Shown: piece after piece, positions 48,921 to 57,615 of the stretch
How the letters are laid out: each line of letters starts with the position of its first letter
Numbering within the stretch: position 1 is the first letter of the stretch
Assembly (NCBI RefSeq): GCF_036013975.1
Contig: NZ_CP107904.1
Span: 3,363,501-3,427,500 of the forward strand
Direction: 5' to 3'
From: Kitasatospora sp. NBC_00458
GTDB lineage: Bacteria; Actinomycetota; Actinomycetes; Streptomycetales; Streptomycetaceae
Length of the DNA stretch: 64,000 nucleotides
Notes under the pieces: generated by a model
Told to the model about the DNA's origin: nothing
The model's database searches: none
The model's input: the letters and a program-made list of their open reading frames with translations, nothing else
Program-made: the position numbers and the translations under genes

Positions 48921-50210
48921 ATGAGTTCGGCAGGCGCCACAGCCCCGCAGTCCACGTGGTGGCACACCTTCTACGGCGGCCTCCAGAAGATGGGCCGCTC
49001 GCTCCAGCTCCCGGTCGCGGTGCTCCCGGCCGCCGGCATCCTCAACCGGCTCGGCCAGCCCGACGTCTTCGGCAAGGACGGCCTCGGCTGGGACGACGTC
49101 GCCAAGGTCTTCGCGGCGGCGGGCGGCGCACTGCTGGACTCCTCGCTCGGTCTGCCGATGCTGTTCTGCATCGGTGTCGCGATCGGCATGGCGAAGAAGG
49201 CGGACGGCTCGACCGCACTGGCGGCCGTGGTCGGCTTCCTCGTCTTCTACCAGGTGCTGCACGCCTTCCCGGAGGACTGCGAGCTCCCGACGGTCCTGGT
49301 CGGCAACCAGTGCGTGGACTTCACCTCGGCCAAGGCGGCGGCCGCGACGTACCAGAACCCGGGCGTCCTGGGCGGCATCCTGATCGGCCTGCTGTCGGCC
49401 TGGCTCTGGGTGCGCTTCCACCGCACCAGACTGGTCGACTGGCTGGGATTCTTCAACGGGCGCCGCCTGGTCCCGATGATCACCGCCCTGGTGGGCATGG
49501 TGGTCGCCGTCCTGGCGGTCTGGGTCTGGCCGCCGATCGGCCGGGCGTTCAACGACTTCAGCCAGACCCTCGCCGACCTGGACGCGTGGGGCGCCGGCAT
49601 CTTCGGCGTGGCCAACCGCGCCCTGCTGCTGATCGGCATGCACCAGCTGTTGAACACCTTCGTCTGGTTCCAGTTCGGCGACTTCACGAAACCGGACGGC
49701 GCCGTCGTCCACGGCGACATCCCGCGCTTCCTGGCGGGCGACCCGACGGCGGGCCAGTTCACCTCCGGATTCTTCCCCATCATGATGTTCGCGCTGCCGG
49801 CCGCCGCCCTGGCCATGGCCCACGCGGCCAAGCCGCACCGGCGCAAGGAGATCTACGGCCTGATGCTCTCGGTCGGCCTGACCTCCTTCGTCACCGGGGT
49901 CACCGAACCGATCGAGTACTCCTTCGCCTACGTCGCCCCGGCGCTGTACGCGGTGCACGCGCTGCTGACCGGCGCCTCGATGGCGGTCACCTGGGCACTC
50001 GGGGTGCACGACGGGTTCAGCTTCTCGGCCGGCCTGATCGACTACGTGATCAACTGGGGCCTCGCCACCAAGCCGTGGATGATCATCCCGATCGGCCTCT
50101 GCTTCGCCGTCGTGTACTACGCGCTCTTCAGATTCATCATCGTGAAATTCAACATGAAAACACCCGGGCGCGAGGACGAGGACGAGGTCGAGGACGTGAC
50201 CAAGGCATAA
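48921..50210 (+). CDS. nagE1: PTS EIIC, N-acetylglucosamine permease (copy 1)
   Basis: A 429-residue membrane permease of the glucose/GlcNAc PTS family, EIIC only, with about ten spans. Landmarks: GRSLQLPVAVLPAAGILNRLGQ, AIGMAKKADGSTALAAVVGF, ATYQNPGVLGGILIGLLSA, WLGFFNGRRLVPMI, GMHQLLNTFVWFQFGDF, GDPTAGQFTSGFFPIMMFALP and VTEPIEYSFAY. The LVDWLGFFNGRRLVP segment and separate nagF gene support GlcNAc rather than glucose. Start ATG 48921 after GGAGGGCGAAGG. It converts external GlcNAc to GlcNAc-6-phosphate during uptake. Confidence 0.87.
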   Translation: MSSAGATAPQSTWWHTFYGGLQKMGRSLQLPVAVLPAAGILNRLGQPDVFGKDGLGWDDVAKVFAAAGGALLDSSLGLPMLFCIGVAIGMAKKADGSTALAAVVGFLVFYQVLHAFPEDCELPTVLVGNQCVDFTSAKAAAATYQNPGVLGGILIGLLSAWLWVRFHRTRLVDWLGFFNGRRLVPMITALVGMVVAVLAVWVWPPIGRAFNDFSQTLADLDAWGAGIFGVANRALLLIGMHQLLNTFVWFQFGDFTKPDGAVVHGDIPRFLAGDPTAGQFTSGFFPIMMFALPAAALAMAHAAKPHRRKEIYGLMLSVGLTSFVTGVTEPIEYSFAYVAPALYAVHALLTGASMAVTWALGVHDGFSFSAGLIDYVINWGLATKPWMIIPIGLCFAVVYYALFRFIIVKFNMKTPGREDEDEVEDVTKA

Positions 50211-50237
50211 ACCGAGCGTCACCACGCGCCATCCGAT

Positions 50238-50267
50238 AAAGCCCCCGGACCGACGGTCCGGGGCTTT
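50238..50267 (+). terminator. terminator after nagE1
   Basis: AAAGCCCC(C)GGACC pairs with GGTCCGGGGCTTT: a 13-bp stem with one bulged C and a 3-nt loop, 28 nt past the stop codon. Confidence 0.85.
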
Positions 50268-51097
50268 CGGCATATCCCGGCCGGGCCTTTGGCCCCGGTG
50301 CGGAACTCCGGGGAATTCGGGCCGGGGAATTCGGCGGCCGGGACCGGGGGCCGCGGCCCCCGGCCGCACGGCGCCGGGGCCGGTCCCGACGGGCACCGGG
50401 AGTCCCGCCCGGCCCCGGGCGTGCGCGGCACCGGCGGACGGGCGGGGCCCGGGCCACCCGGGGCCCGGGAGGCGGACGGGCCGGGCCGGGGACGCCGGAG
50501 AGGGGGACCGGACAGGGGGACCGGGCCGGGGATCCGGGCGGGGGTCCGGGTGGGGGGAAGATCACCACCCGCCGGGAAGCGCCGCCCGGCAATCCGGTAA
50601 CGCCGCACCCGTGCGGTTTCGCCTCCCGTTTCACCGCGCGAAGAGATCGCGGCGGCGGACCGGGAGGCAATCCCGGCGGCGATTACCGGCGCCCGGGCGA
50701 GGGGGGTGCGCGACACCCGCGAGCCGCCGGACCGCGCCCACGGGCCGGCCGCCCCGCCCGCACTCCCCGCGAACCGCCCCCTTCCCGCCGCCGGCCGGCC
50801 CGCCGCACCCGCCCCGGCCCCGCCGTGCCACCGGGGCACGCCGCCGCCGGGCCCCGGGCGGGACCCGGACAGGACCCGGGCAGACCCCGGACGCGGCGCG
50901 AACGGAGCTCGGACGGAGCCCGGACGGGCCCCTCGGCCGGGCCTGCCAAGGGGTTCGGCTTTTTGTTGCGCAAATAGCCAAAATCCCAATCACGGCGGGT
51001 AATCATGATCGTCGATCCGCAAGTAGGTTTCGATTTCATAGCGCTTCCCACCAGCGGCGCTTTCGGGGCTTCCCCCCCTTCTCCACCCGTGCTACAA
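50268..51097. other. long non-coding stretch between nagE1 and nagE2
   Basis: 830 bp without a convincing gene; reading frames here have Gly/Pro/Arg-only composition. 50478-50559 is a G-rich run array on the plus strand (see next entry). GAATTCGGGCCGGGGAATTCGG-type direct repeats lie near 50318-50340. The last 150 bp (50950-51097) turn AT-richer and probably hold the nagE2 promoter. Confidence 0.6.
50478..50559 (+). other. G-run array, potential G-quadruplex DNA
   Basis: About ten runs of three to six G within 82 nt on the plus strand (GGGGACGCC, GAGAGGGGGACC, GACAGGGGGACC, GGGCCGGGGATCC, GGGCGGGGGTCC, GGGTGGGGGG), with short spacers. AGGGGGACCGG is a direct repeat inside it. Such DNA or RNA can fold into quadruplexes. 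Confidence 0.5.
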
Positions 51098-51131
51098 AAC
51101 TGGTCTACACCACGTGTGGTGTAGACCAGTT
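51098..51131 (+). promoter_or_regulatory. double DasR operator upstream of nagE2
   Basis: A 34-bp palindrome: two exact 16-nt arms (51098-51113 and 51116-51131) separated by GT. Each arm holds a dre core, ACTGGTCTACACCA and its inverse. It ends 66 nt before the nagE2 start. In RNA it would also fold as a strong hairpin. Confidence 0.85.
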
Positions 51132-51197
51132 CGCGGTTCGGCCCCCTGTGCACCTACCCCCCGACCGACCCGCCCTTGCCGTAAGGAACCCACCCCC

Positions 51198-52475
51198 ATG
51201 AGTCAGTCAGCGCAGGCACCGGCGCCCGCCGCGGCTCCGGCCACGCCAAGCCCCACCAAGAAGTTCGGCCAGAACCTGCTCCAGGGTCTGCAGAAGATCG
51301 GCCGCAGCCTCCAGCTGCCCATCGCCGTTCTCCCGGCCGCCGGTCTGCTGCTGCGCCTCGGCCAGGACGACGTGTTCGGCAAGGACGGCCTCGGCTGGGA
51401 CAAGGTCGCGGCGGTCTTCGCCACCGCCGGCAACGGTGTCTTCGACAACCTGCCGCTGCTGTTCGCGGTGGGCATCGCCATCGGCTTCGCCAAGAAGGCC
51501 GACGGCTCGACCGCCCTCGCGGCCCTGGTCGGCTTCCTGGTGTACAAGAACGTGCTCACCGCGTTCCCGATCACCGAGGGCCACATCGCGGACGGCAAGT
51601 GGGTCCCCGCGACGTACCAGAACCCGGGCGTGCTCGGCGGCATCGTGATCGGTCTGCTCAGCGCCGTGCTGTGGCAGAAGTACCACCGCACCAAGCTGGT
51701 CGACTGGCTCGGCTTCTTCAACGGCCGCCGCCTCGTCCCGATCATCATGGCCTTCGTCGGCACCGCCGTCGGTGTGATCTTCGCCCTGACCTGGGGCCCG
51801 ATCGGCGACGCCATCAAGAGCCTGAACGACACCCTGATCGGCGCCGGCGCGGTCGGTGCGGGCGCCTTCGGCCTGGTCAACCGCGGTCTGCTGCCGGTCG
51901 GCATGCACCAGTTCGTGAACTCCTTCGCCTGGTTCCAGACCGGCGACTTCACCAAGCCCGACGGCACCGTCGTGCACGGCGACCTGACCCGCTTCTTCGC
52001 CGGCGACCCCACGGCCGGACAGTTCATGTCGGGCTTCTACCCGATCATGATGTTCGCGCTGCCCGCCGCCGCCTTCGCCATCGCCCACACCGCCAAGCCG
52101 CACCGCCGCAAGGCCGTCACCGGCATGATGCTGTCGCTGGCGCTGACCTCCTTCGTCACCGGTGTCACCGAGCCGATCGAGTTCTCCTTCGTCTTCATCG
52201 CCCCGCTGCTGTACGTCATCCACGCGCTCCTCACCGCCGTCTCGATGGCCCTCACCTGGGCGCTCGGCGTGCACGACGGCTTCACCTTCTCCGGCGGCCT
52301 GATCGACTACCTGCTCGCCTGGAACAAGGCCACCGACCCGTGGATGATCATCCCGATCGGCCTGGCCTTCGCCGCCCTGTACTACTTCCTCTTCCGCTTC
52401 GCGATCATCAAGTTCGACCTCAAGACCCCCGGTCGCGAGGACGACGAGGAGATCGAGGACGTCACCAAGGCCTGA
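51198..52475 (+). CDS. nagE2: PTS EIIC, N-acetylglucosamine permease (copy 2)
   Basis: A 425-residue paralogue of nagE1 with the same landmarks (GRSLQLPIAVLPAAGLLLRLGQ, WLGFFNGRRLVPII, GDPTAGQFMSGFYPIMMF, VTEPIEFSF) and the same end (TPGRED.DEEIEDVTKA-like). In S. coelicolor NagE2 is the main GlcNAc permease (established knowledge), and the double operator here fits strong control. It lacks the Cys-rich loop (PEDCELPTVLVGNQC) of copy 1. ATG 51198 follows TAAGGAAC. Confidence 0.9.
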   Translation: MSQSAQAPAPAAAPATPSPTKKFGQNLLQGLQKIGRSLQLPIAVLPAAGLLLRLGQDDVFGKDGLGWDKVAAVFATAGNGVFDNLPLLFAVGIAIGFAKKADGSTALAALVGFLVYKNVLTAFPITEGHIADGKWVPATYQNPGVLGGIVIGLLSAVLWQKYHRTKLVDWLGFFNGRRLVPIIMAFVGTAVGVIFALTWGPIGDAIKSLNDTLIGAGAVGAGAFGLVNRGLLPVGMHQFVNSFAWFQTGDFTKPDGTVVHGDLTRFFAGDPTAGQFMSGFYPIMMFALPAAAFAIAHTAKPHRRKAVTGMMLSLALTSFVTGVTEPIEFSFVFIAPLLYVIHALLTAVSMALTWALGVHDGFTFSGGLIDYLLAWNKATDPWMIIPIGLAFAALYYFLFRFAIIKFDLKTPGREDDEEIEDVTKA

Positions 52476-52500
52476 CGCCGAGTACCACCTGACGCCGCTC

Positions 52501-52548
52501 ACGGCCCCGCCCCGCCACCCGCTCCCCCGGGTGGCGGGGCGGGGCCGT
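52501..52548 (+). terminator. terminator after nagE2
   Basis: A perfect 21-bp GC-rich stem (52501-52521 with 52528-52548) and a CTCCCC loop. The strongest terminator in the window. Confidence 0.95.
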
Positions 52549-52614
52549 TCGCGTGCCCCGAACCGGAGCCCCGCCCCCGCGTCTCGCACCGGAAGCCGCC
52601 CGGTGAGACGGTGG

Positions 52615-52644
52615 TTGACGAACCGGGAAGATCGCTGGTCAACT
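52615..52644 (+). promoter_or_regulatory. promoter of leader peptide/monooxygenase operon
   Basis: -35 TTGACG (52615-52620), an 18-bp spacer, and TCAACT (52639-52644) ending 6 nt before GTG 52651. TTGAC and GTCAA also form an inverted repeat that covers the promoter. Confidence 0.55.
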
Positions 52645-52650
52645 GAAGCG

Positions 52651-52728
52651 GTGAACGCCCCGCGCATGCTGGTCACCCGCAGCCACATCGACTTCGGTCG
52701 CGTGTGGTCCGCGGCGTGTTGCGCCTGA
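52651..52728 (+). CDS. putative cysteine-type leader peptide
   Basis: A 25-residue ORF with end LVTRSHIDFGRVWSAACCA: the RxHxDxxR pattern of streptomycete leader peptides followed by two adjacent Cys codons near the stop. It has no ribosome binding site and probably starts at the 5' end of the RNA (leaderless, see promoter entry). It is followed by 240 nt of C-rich RNA before the monooxygenase genes. Ribosome stalling at the Cys codons when cysteine is scarce could switch the downstream genes on (inference from known polycysteine uORFs of mycobacteria). Confidence 0.65.
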   Translation: MNAPRMLVTRSHIDFGRVWSAACCA

Positions 52729-52968
52729 CCCGAGCGTTCCCCCCGCCGCCGCCCGGCTGACGTCCCCGCCGCGCCCCGGCCGCACCGACTCCCGTCCCGC
52801 CCGTGACCCGGGCCCCCGCCGTCCACCCGGCCGCACCGCACGCGAACCCGCGCGCGGCGTGCCCGCACGGCACACCCCGCGTCCGTTCGCACCGCGTCCG
52901 CGCTCCTCGCGGCCCGGCGCACCGCCTCCGCACGCACCGCTTCCGCACGAGGAAAGTCAAGGCCACAC

Positions 52969-54081
52969 ATGCCCCGCCAGCTGCATCTTTCCGCCGCCGT
53001 CGACAGCCCAGGCCACGTCGACGCCGGACACTTCACCGCCCTCGCCCGGCTCGCCGAGCGGGCCACCCTCGACTTCGTGACCCTCGACGACTCCTACGCG
53101 CCCGAGCCGCGCCGGCTCGACGCGCTCGCCACCTTCTCCCGGCTCGCCCCGGTCACCCGCGGACTCGGCCTGGTGCCGACCGTCACCACCACCCACACCG
53201 AGCCGTTCCACACCTCGATATCCGTCAACACCCTGGACTGGGTGAGCGGGGGCAGGGCCGGCTGGCTGGTCGGCGTCTCCGACACCGAGGCCGAGGCGAA
53301 GGCGTTCGGCCGCAAGGGCACCGCGCCGGCCGACGAGCTCTGGGCCGAGGCCGCCGACGCCGCCGAGGTCGCCGCCCGGCTCTGGGACAGCTGGGAGGAC
53401 GACGCCGAGATCCGCGACACCGCCACCGGCCGGTTCATCGACCGCGACAAGCTGCACTACATCGACTTCGAGGGGACGCACTTCTCGGTCCGCGGCCCCT
53501 CGATCACCCCGCGCCCGCCGCAGGGCCGACCGGTGGTCGTCGTCGCGGTCGCCGCCGCCGACCTCGCCCCGGACGCCGCGGCCGGCGGACGCGCCCGCGT
53601 CACCACCGCGGCCCGGTACGCGGACGTCGTGCTGCTGGACGCCCCCGACCGGGCCACCCGGCTGACCGCCGCCACCGAACTGCGGCTGCGCGCCGGTGAG
53701 TCGCTGCGGATCCTGGCCCGGATCCCGGTGGCGCTCGCCGACGAGGCCGCGACCGCCGCCCTGATCGGCGAACTCGCCGAGGGCGGCGGCGGGGTCGACG
53801 GGTTCCACCTGGTGCCCGCCGACCCGGCCCGCGACCTGGCCGCGGTCGCCGACCGCGTCGTCCCGGCCCTGCGCGACCTCGGCCTGTTCCGCACCTCCTA
53901 CGGCGGACCCACACTGCGCGACCACCTCGGCCTGGCCCGCCCGGCCAGCCGGTACGCCCTCGCCGCCACCCTCAGCAGCACCCCCGCCGCCCAGGTCCCC
54001 GCCCAGGCCCCCGTTCAGATCCCCGCCGCCGGCAACGACGCCGCCGCCCCCGCCGCCGCTCCCGCCGAGGTGACCCGATGA
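52969..54081 (+). CDS. LLM-class flavin-dependent oxidoreductase (1)
   Basis: A 370-residue bacterial-luciferase-like protein (TIM barrel). Landmarks: FVTLDDSYAPEPRRLDALATFSRLAP, GLGLVPTVTTTHTEPFHTSISVNTLDWVSGGRAGW and ITPRPPQGRPVVVVAV. It belongs to the NtaA/SnaA/DszA group, which uses FMNH2 and O2 on sulfur or nitrogen compounds. The C-terminal 50 residues are Ala/Pro-rich. The stop overlaps the ATG of the next gene (ATGA), so the two may form a complex. The Cys leader upstream suggests a role in sulfur scavenging. Confidence 0.85.
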   Translation: MPRQLHLSAAVDSPGHVDAGHFTALARLAERATLDFVTLDDSYAPEPRRLDALATFSRLAPVTRGLGLVPTVTTTHTEPFHTSISVNTLDWVSGGRAGWLVGVSDTEAEAKAFGRKGTAPADELWAEAADAAEVAARLWDSWEDDAEIRDTATGRFIDRDKLHYIDFEGTHFSVRGPSITPRPPQGRPVVVVAVAAADLAPDAAAGGRARVTTAARYADVVLLDAPDRATRLTAATELRLRAGESLRILARIPVALADEAATAALIGELAEGGGGVDGFHLVPADPARDLAAVADRVVPALRDLGLFRTSYGGPTLRDHLGLARPASRYALAATLSSTPAAQVPAQAPVQIPAAGNDAAAPAAAPAEVTR

Positions 54082-55367
54082 CGGACCGCCCGCTCAAGCA
54101 GATCCACCTCGCCGCGCACTTCCCCGGCGTCAACAACACCACCGTCTGGACCGACCCGGCGTCCGGCAGCCAGATCGACTTCGCCTCCTTCCGCCACCTC
54201 GCGGAGACCGCCGAGCGCGGGCGCTTCGACTTCTTCTTCCTCGCCGAGGGCCTGCGGCTGCGCGAGGTGAAGGGCCGCATCCACGACCTGGACGTGGTCG
54301 GCCGCCCCGAGTCGATCACCGTGCTCAACGCGCTCGCCGCCGTCACCACCCGCCTCGGGCTGGCCGCGACCGTCAACGCCACCTTCAACGAGCCCTACGA
54401 GCTGGCCCGCCGGTTCGCCTCGCTGGACCACCTGTCCGACGGCCGGGCCGCCTGGAACGTGGTGACCTCCTCGGACGCCTTCACCGGCGAGAACTTCCGC
54501 CGCGGCGGGTACCTCGACCGGGCCGACCGGTACACCCGGGCCGCCGAGTTCGTGCAGCTGGTCCGGGAGTTCTGGGACGCGGCGGACGGCGGAACGGTCC
54601 GCCACCGGGGCCCGCAGTTCGACGTCGAGGGAACCCTCTCGCTGCCCCGCCCGCCGCAGGGCCACCCGGTCGTCATCCAGGCCGGCGACTCCGACGAGGG
54701 CCGCGAGTTCGCCGCCGCCACCGCCGACGTCATCTTCAGCCGGCACCACACGCTCACCGCCGGCCAGGCCTTCCACGCCGACGTCAAGCGCCGACTGGCC
54801 GCGTACGGGCGCAAGCCGGACGAACTCAAGATCATGCCCGGGGTCACCTACGTGCTGGGCGACACCCAGGAGGAGGCCGTCGAGCGGGCCGCCGAGATCC
54901 GGCGCGCCCAGGTCAGCCCGGCGACCACGATCGGCTACCTGGAGCAGGTCTGGGGCGTCGACCTCTCCGGCCACGACCCGGACGGCCCGCTGCCCACCGT
55001 CGACCCGGTCCCGGACTCCGGCATCGTCAAGGGCCGGACCACGCTCGGCGACCCGCTGGAGATCGCCGCCAAGTGGCGCGCGGTGGCCGAGGAGAAGAAG
55101 CTCACCAGCCGTGAACTGGTGATCGAGGTGACCGGCCGGCAGTCCTTCATCGGCACCCCGGAGGCGGTCGCCGACCGGATCGACACCTATGTGCAGAGCG
55201 ACGCGGCGGACGGCTTCATCCTCGTCCCGCACCTCACCCCGGGCGGGCTGGACGACTTCGTCGACCGGGTGGTGCCGCTGCTCCAGGAGCGCGGGGTGTT
55301 CCGCACCGAGTACACCGGGACGACGCTGCGCGACCACCTCGGCCTGCCGGTCCCCGGCCGCCCCTGA
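54078..55367 (+). CDS. LLM-class FMN-dependent monooxygenase (2), NtaA/DmoA-like
   Basis: A 429-residue monooxygenase. Landmarks of the NtaA/SnaA/DszA/DmoA family: KQIHLAAHFPGVNNTTVWTDP, FDFFFLAEGL, NATFNEPYELARRFASLDHLSDGRAAWNVVTSSDAF, NFRRGGYLDRADRYTRA, LPRPPQGHPVVIQAGDS and a C-terminal FILVPHLTPGGLDDFVDRVVPLLQERG. It likely oxidises an organosulfur compound (dialkyl sulfide, sulfone or similar) with reduced FMN from a separate reductase. Coupled to the preceding gene. The next gene is a converging LuxR-type regulator. Confidence 0.88.
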   Translation: MTDRPLKQIHLAAHFPGVNNTTVWTDPASGSQIDFASFRHLAETAERGRFDFFFLAEGLRLREVKGRIHDLDVVGRPESITVLNALAAVTTRLGLAATVNATFNEPYELARRFASLDHLSDGRAAWNVVTSSDAFTGENFRRGGYLDRADRYTRAAEFVQLVREFWDAADGGTVRHRGPQFDVEGTLSLPRPPQGHPVVIQAGDSDEGREFAAATADVIFSRHHTLTAGQAFHADVKRRLAAYGRKPDELKIMPGVTYVLGDTQEEAVERAAEIRRAQVSPATTIGYLEQVWGVDLSGHDPDGPLPTVDPVPDSGIVKGRTTLGDPLEIAAKWRAVAEEKKLTSRELVIEVTGRQSFIGTPEAVADRIDTYVQSDAADGFILVPHLTPGGLDDFVDRVVPLLQERGVFRTEYTGTTLRDHLGLPVPGRP

Positions 55368-55400
55368 GGGTCCGGCCGCACCCGTCGCACCGGGAGCGGC

Positions 55401-55468
55401 CGGACGCCCCGGGGCCGTCGCGCGCCCCGGGGCCGTCGGACGCACCGGAGCCGTCGGACGCGGCCGTC
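55401..55468. repeat. 18-bp tandem repeat, 3.7 copies
   Basis: CGGACGCCCCGGGGCCGT-type units start at 55401, 55419, 55437 and 55455, between the converging monooxygenase and LuxR genes. The last copy runs into the LuxR stop codon. The inverted CCCCGGGG core gives each unit hairpin potential, so it may also serve as a terminator. Confidence 0.75.
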
Positions 55469-56459
55469 AGACGCGGCCGAGGCGGGCCGCGTACACGCCG
55501 GCCTGGAAGCGGCTCTCCGCGCCCAGGCCGGCAGTGAGCTCCGCGACCAGCCGGCGCACCGTCCGCTCGGACACCTCCAGCTTCCGGGCGATCGCCGCAT
55601 CGGTCAGCCCGGCCGTCAGCAGCCGCAGCACCTCGACATGACGATCCGTCATGTCATCGGCCCCCGGCAGGAGTTCGGGCGGCGTCCAGGCCGCCGACCA
55701 GAAGTACTCGAACAGTTCGGCGACCAGGGCGACCAGGGCCGGCTCGTGCACCACCACCGCCGCCCCGGCGGCGGGGGCGTCCCCGTCCGGACCGGCCCCC
55801 GGGGCGGGCAGGATCGCGAGCCGGGCGTCGACCACGATCAGCCAGAGCGGCAGCGAGTGGGCGACCCGGATCCGCGCCCCGGCCGCGGTCAGCTCCCGGG
55901 CGTGCGCGAGCACGGCCGGGCGGCGCAGCGCCGCGGCCGGGTAGATGGTCCGCAGCTCGGCCCCGCGGGCGAGGGCGAGCCGTTCGCGGGCGAGCTTGCC
56001 GGCGAGGGCGGCTTCGGAGAGGTCCTGTCCGGGCCGCAGGGAGAGCGCCTCGGTGCGGGCGCCGCGCGCGGCGTCCTCCAGCAGGGCGGCGATCCGGTCG
56101 GCGCCGCGGACGACTTCGAGCGCGGTGCCGGCCCGGTGCCGGTGCTGGACCGGCAGGTAGCGGGTGTGCAGGTGGTCCACCGAGTCACGGGCCCGGCGCA
56201 GCGCGCCGACCAGGGCGGTGACCTGTTCGTCGGCGTCGATGAGCAGTTGCCGGACGGCGGTGTCGACGGAGACGGCGGCGTGGGCGGGGGGACGTCCGGC
56301 CGCGGTGGGCTGGAGCAGTCCGAGGGCGAGCAGTTCGGCGGTGGCGGCGGCGAGCCGTGCCGCGTCCCAGTCGAGGCCGGTTCCGGCGGGCGGGCGGCCG
56401 GGCTCGGCGAGCAGGCGGGCGTAGAGCTGGGTGGCGTCGCCGCCGGTGGGGCTCTCCAT
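55467..56459 (-). CDS. LuxR-type HTH regulator
   Basis: A 330-residue regulator. The N-terminal part (about 1-240) has a TrmB-like winged-helix start and a phospholipase-D-like sensor layout (YLPVQHRHRAGTALEVVRGADRIAALLEDA). The C-terminal LuxR helix-turn-helix is at about 270-320 (MTDRHVEVLRLLTAGLTDAAIARKLEVSERTVRRLVAEL). It converges with the monooxygenase operon and is a candidate regulator of it, or of the divergent aminotransferase gene. Confidence 0.82.
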   Translation of the reverse strand: MESPTGGDATQLYARLLAEPGRPPAGTGLDWDAARLAAATAELLALGLLQPTAAGRPPAHAAVSVDTAVRQLLIDADEQVTALVGALRRARDSVDHLHTRYLPVQHRHRAGTALEVVRGADRIAALLEDAARGARTEALSLRPGQDLSEAALAGKLARERLALARGAELRTIYPAAALRRPAVLAHARELTAAGARIRVAHSLPLWLIVVDARLAILPAPGAGPDGDAPAAGAAVVVHEPALVALVAELFEYFWSAAWTPPELLPGADDMTDRHVEVLRLLTAGLTDAAIARKLEVSERTVRRLVAELTAGLGAESRFQAGVYAARLGRV

Positions 56460-56601
56460 CGGCGCAGCCTAGTGAAGGGCGCCGGGGGCCGGGCGGGGGT
56501 TTCCGAGGGGCGAGACACCGCGCTTCCGGTCCCGGTCATGGCCGGTTCCGGCAGGGCCGGAGCGGCTGACCGGCGGCGGACGGGTGGTCAGGATGAGTGG
56601 C

Positions 56602-57522
56602 ATGACAGCTCTTCCCGAAGCATCGACGATCTGGATGGACGGCGCGCTGGTGCCCTGGCAGCAGGCCGGTACGCACGTCCTGACGCACGGCCTGCACTAC
56701 GGCACGGGGGTACTGGAGGGCACCCGGGCGTTCGCCACGGCGGACGGTCCGGCGGTCTTCCGGCTGTCCGAGCACCTGCGCCGACTGGACCGCAGCGCCC
56801 GCATGCTGCGGATGGAACTGCCCTTCGGCGTGGAGGACTTGGCCGCGGCGACGGTGGACCTGGTGCGAGCCAACGGTCACCGTTCCTGCTACCTGCGGCA
56901 CTTCGCCTTCCTGGGGTACGGCTCGATGGGCCTGGACATGCGGTTCTCGCCGACCACCACGGTGATCGCGAGCTGGGAGTGGCACGGGCAGCTCCCGGAC
57001 GGCGCGGCGGGGATCAGGCTGAAGACGAGCAGCTGGCGGCGGACCGATCCGAACGCGGTGCCGCCGGCGGCGAAGGCGACCGGTCCGTACCTGAACTCGG
57101 TGCTGGCCCGCCGGGAGGCCACCGACGCGGGGTACGACGAGGCGCTGCTGCTGGGGCCGGACGGCACGGTGGGCGAGTGCACCGGGGAGAACGTGTTCGC
57201 GGTGCGGGGCGGGGTGCTGCGCACGCCGCCGGCGAGTGCGGGCGCGCTGGAGGGGATCACCCGGGACACCGTGCTGACGCTGGCCCGGGACCTGGGGGTG
57301 GAGGTGCGGGTGGAGTCGCTGCTGCGGTCGGACCTCTACGCGGCGGACGAGGTGTTCCTGTGCGGTACGGCGGCCGGGGTGGTGGCGGTGGGTTCGCTGG
57401 ACGACCGGGAGCTGCCGTCCGCCCCGGGTCCGTTGACGGTGCGGTTGCGGGCGGCGTACGAGGCGGCGGTCTCGGGCGCCGATCCGCGGTACCGGCACTG
57501 GCTGACGCCGGTGGGCGGGTGA
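56602..57522 (+). CDS. ilvE: branched-chain aminotransferase-like PLP enzyme
   Basis: A 306-residue fold type IV PLP aminotransferase. Landmarks: IWMDGALVPWQQAGTHVLTHGLHYGTGVLEGTRAF, YLRHFAFLGYGSMGL, GPYLNSVLARREATDAGYDEALLLGPDGTVGECTGENVF (the PLP Lys is K145-150 region, KATGPYLNSVLA) and VFLCGTAAGVVAVGSLDDR. It should interconvert branched-chain amino acids and 2-oxo acids. ATG 56602 was chosen because AGGATGAG lies upstream. Another ilvE probably exists elsewhere, so this may be a pathway-specific copy; 4-amino-4-deoxychorismate lyase is a less likely reading. Confidence 0.85.
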   Translation: MTALPEASTIWMDGALVPWQQAGTHVLTHGLHYGTGVLEGTRAFATADGPAVFRLSEHLRRLDRSARMLRMELPFGVEDLAAATVDLVRANGHRSCYLRHFAFLGYGSMGLDMRFSPTTTVIASWEWHGQLPDGAAGIRLKTSSWRRTDPNAVPPAAKATGPYLNSVLARREATDAGYDEALLLGPDGTVGECTGENVFAVRGGVLRTPPASAGALEGITRDTVLTLARDLGVEVRVESLLRSDLYAADEVFLCGTAAGVVAVGSLDDRELPSAPGPLTVRLRAAYEAAVSGADPRYRHWLTPVGG

Positions 57523-57615
57523 GCCGGGCGGGGGCACCGAGGGTGGGGCGCGCGTGGCGCCCCGGGCGCGGGGTGAGCGGGCGCGGGTGAGGCGCGCGGC
57601 GCGCCCCGGGCGCCC

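Noticed and set aside
50219..50989. A 256-residue protein on the minus strand between nagE1 and nagE2
   Set aside because: Gly/Pro/Arg/Ala-only composition, no family, no binding site, and it runs through the nagE1 terminator.
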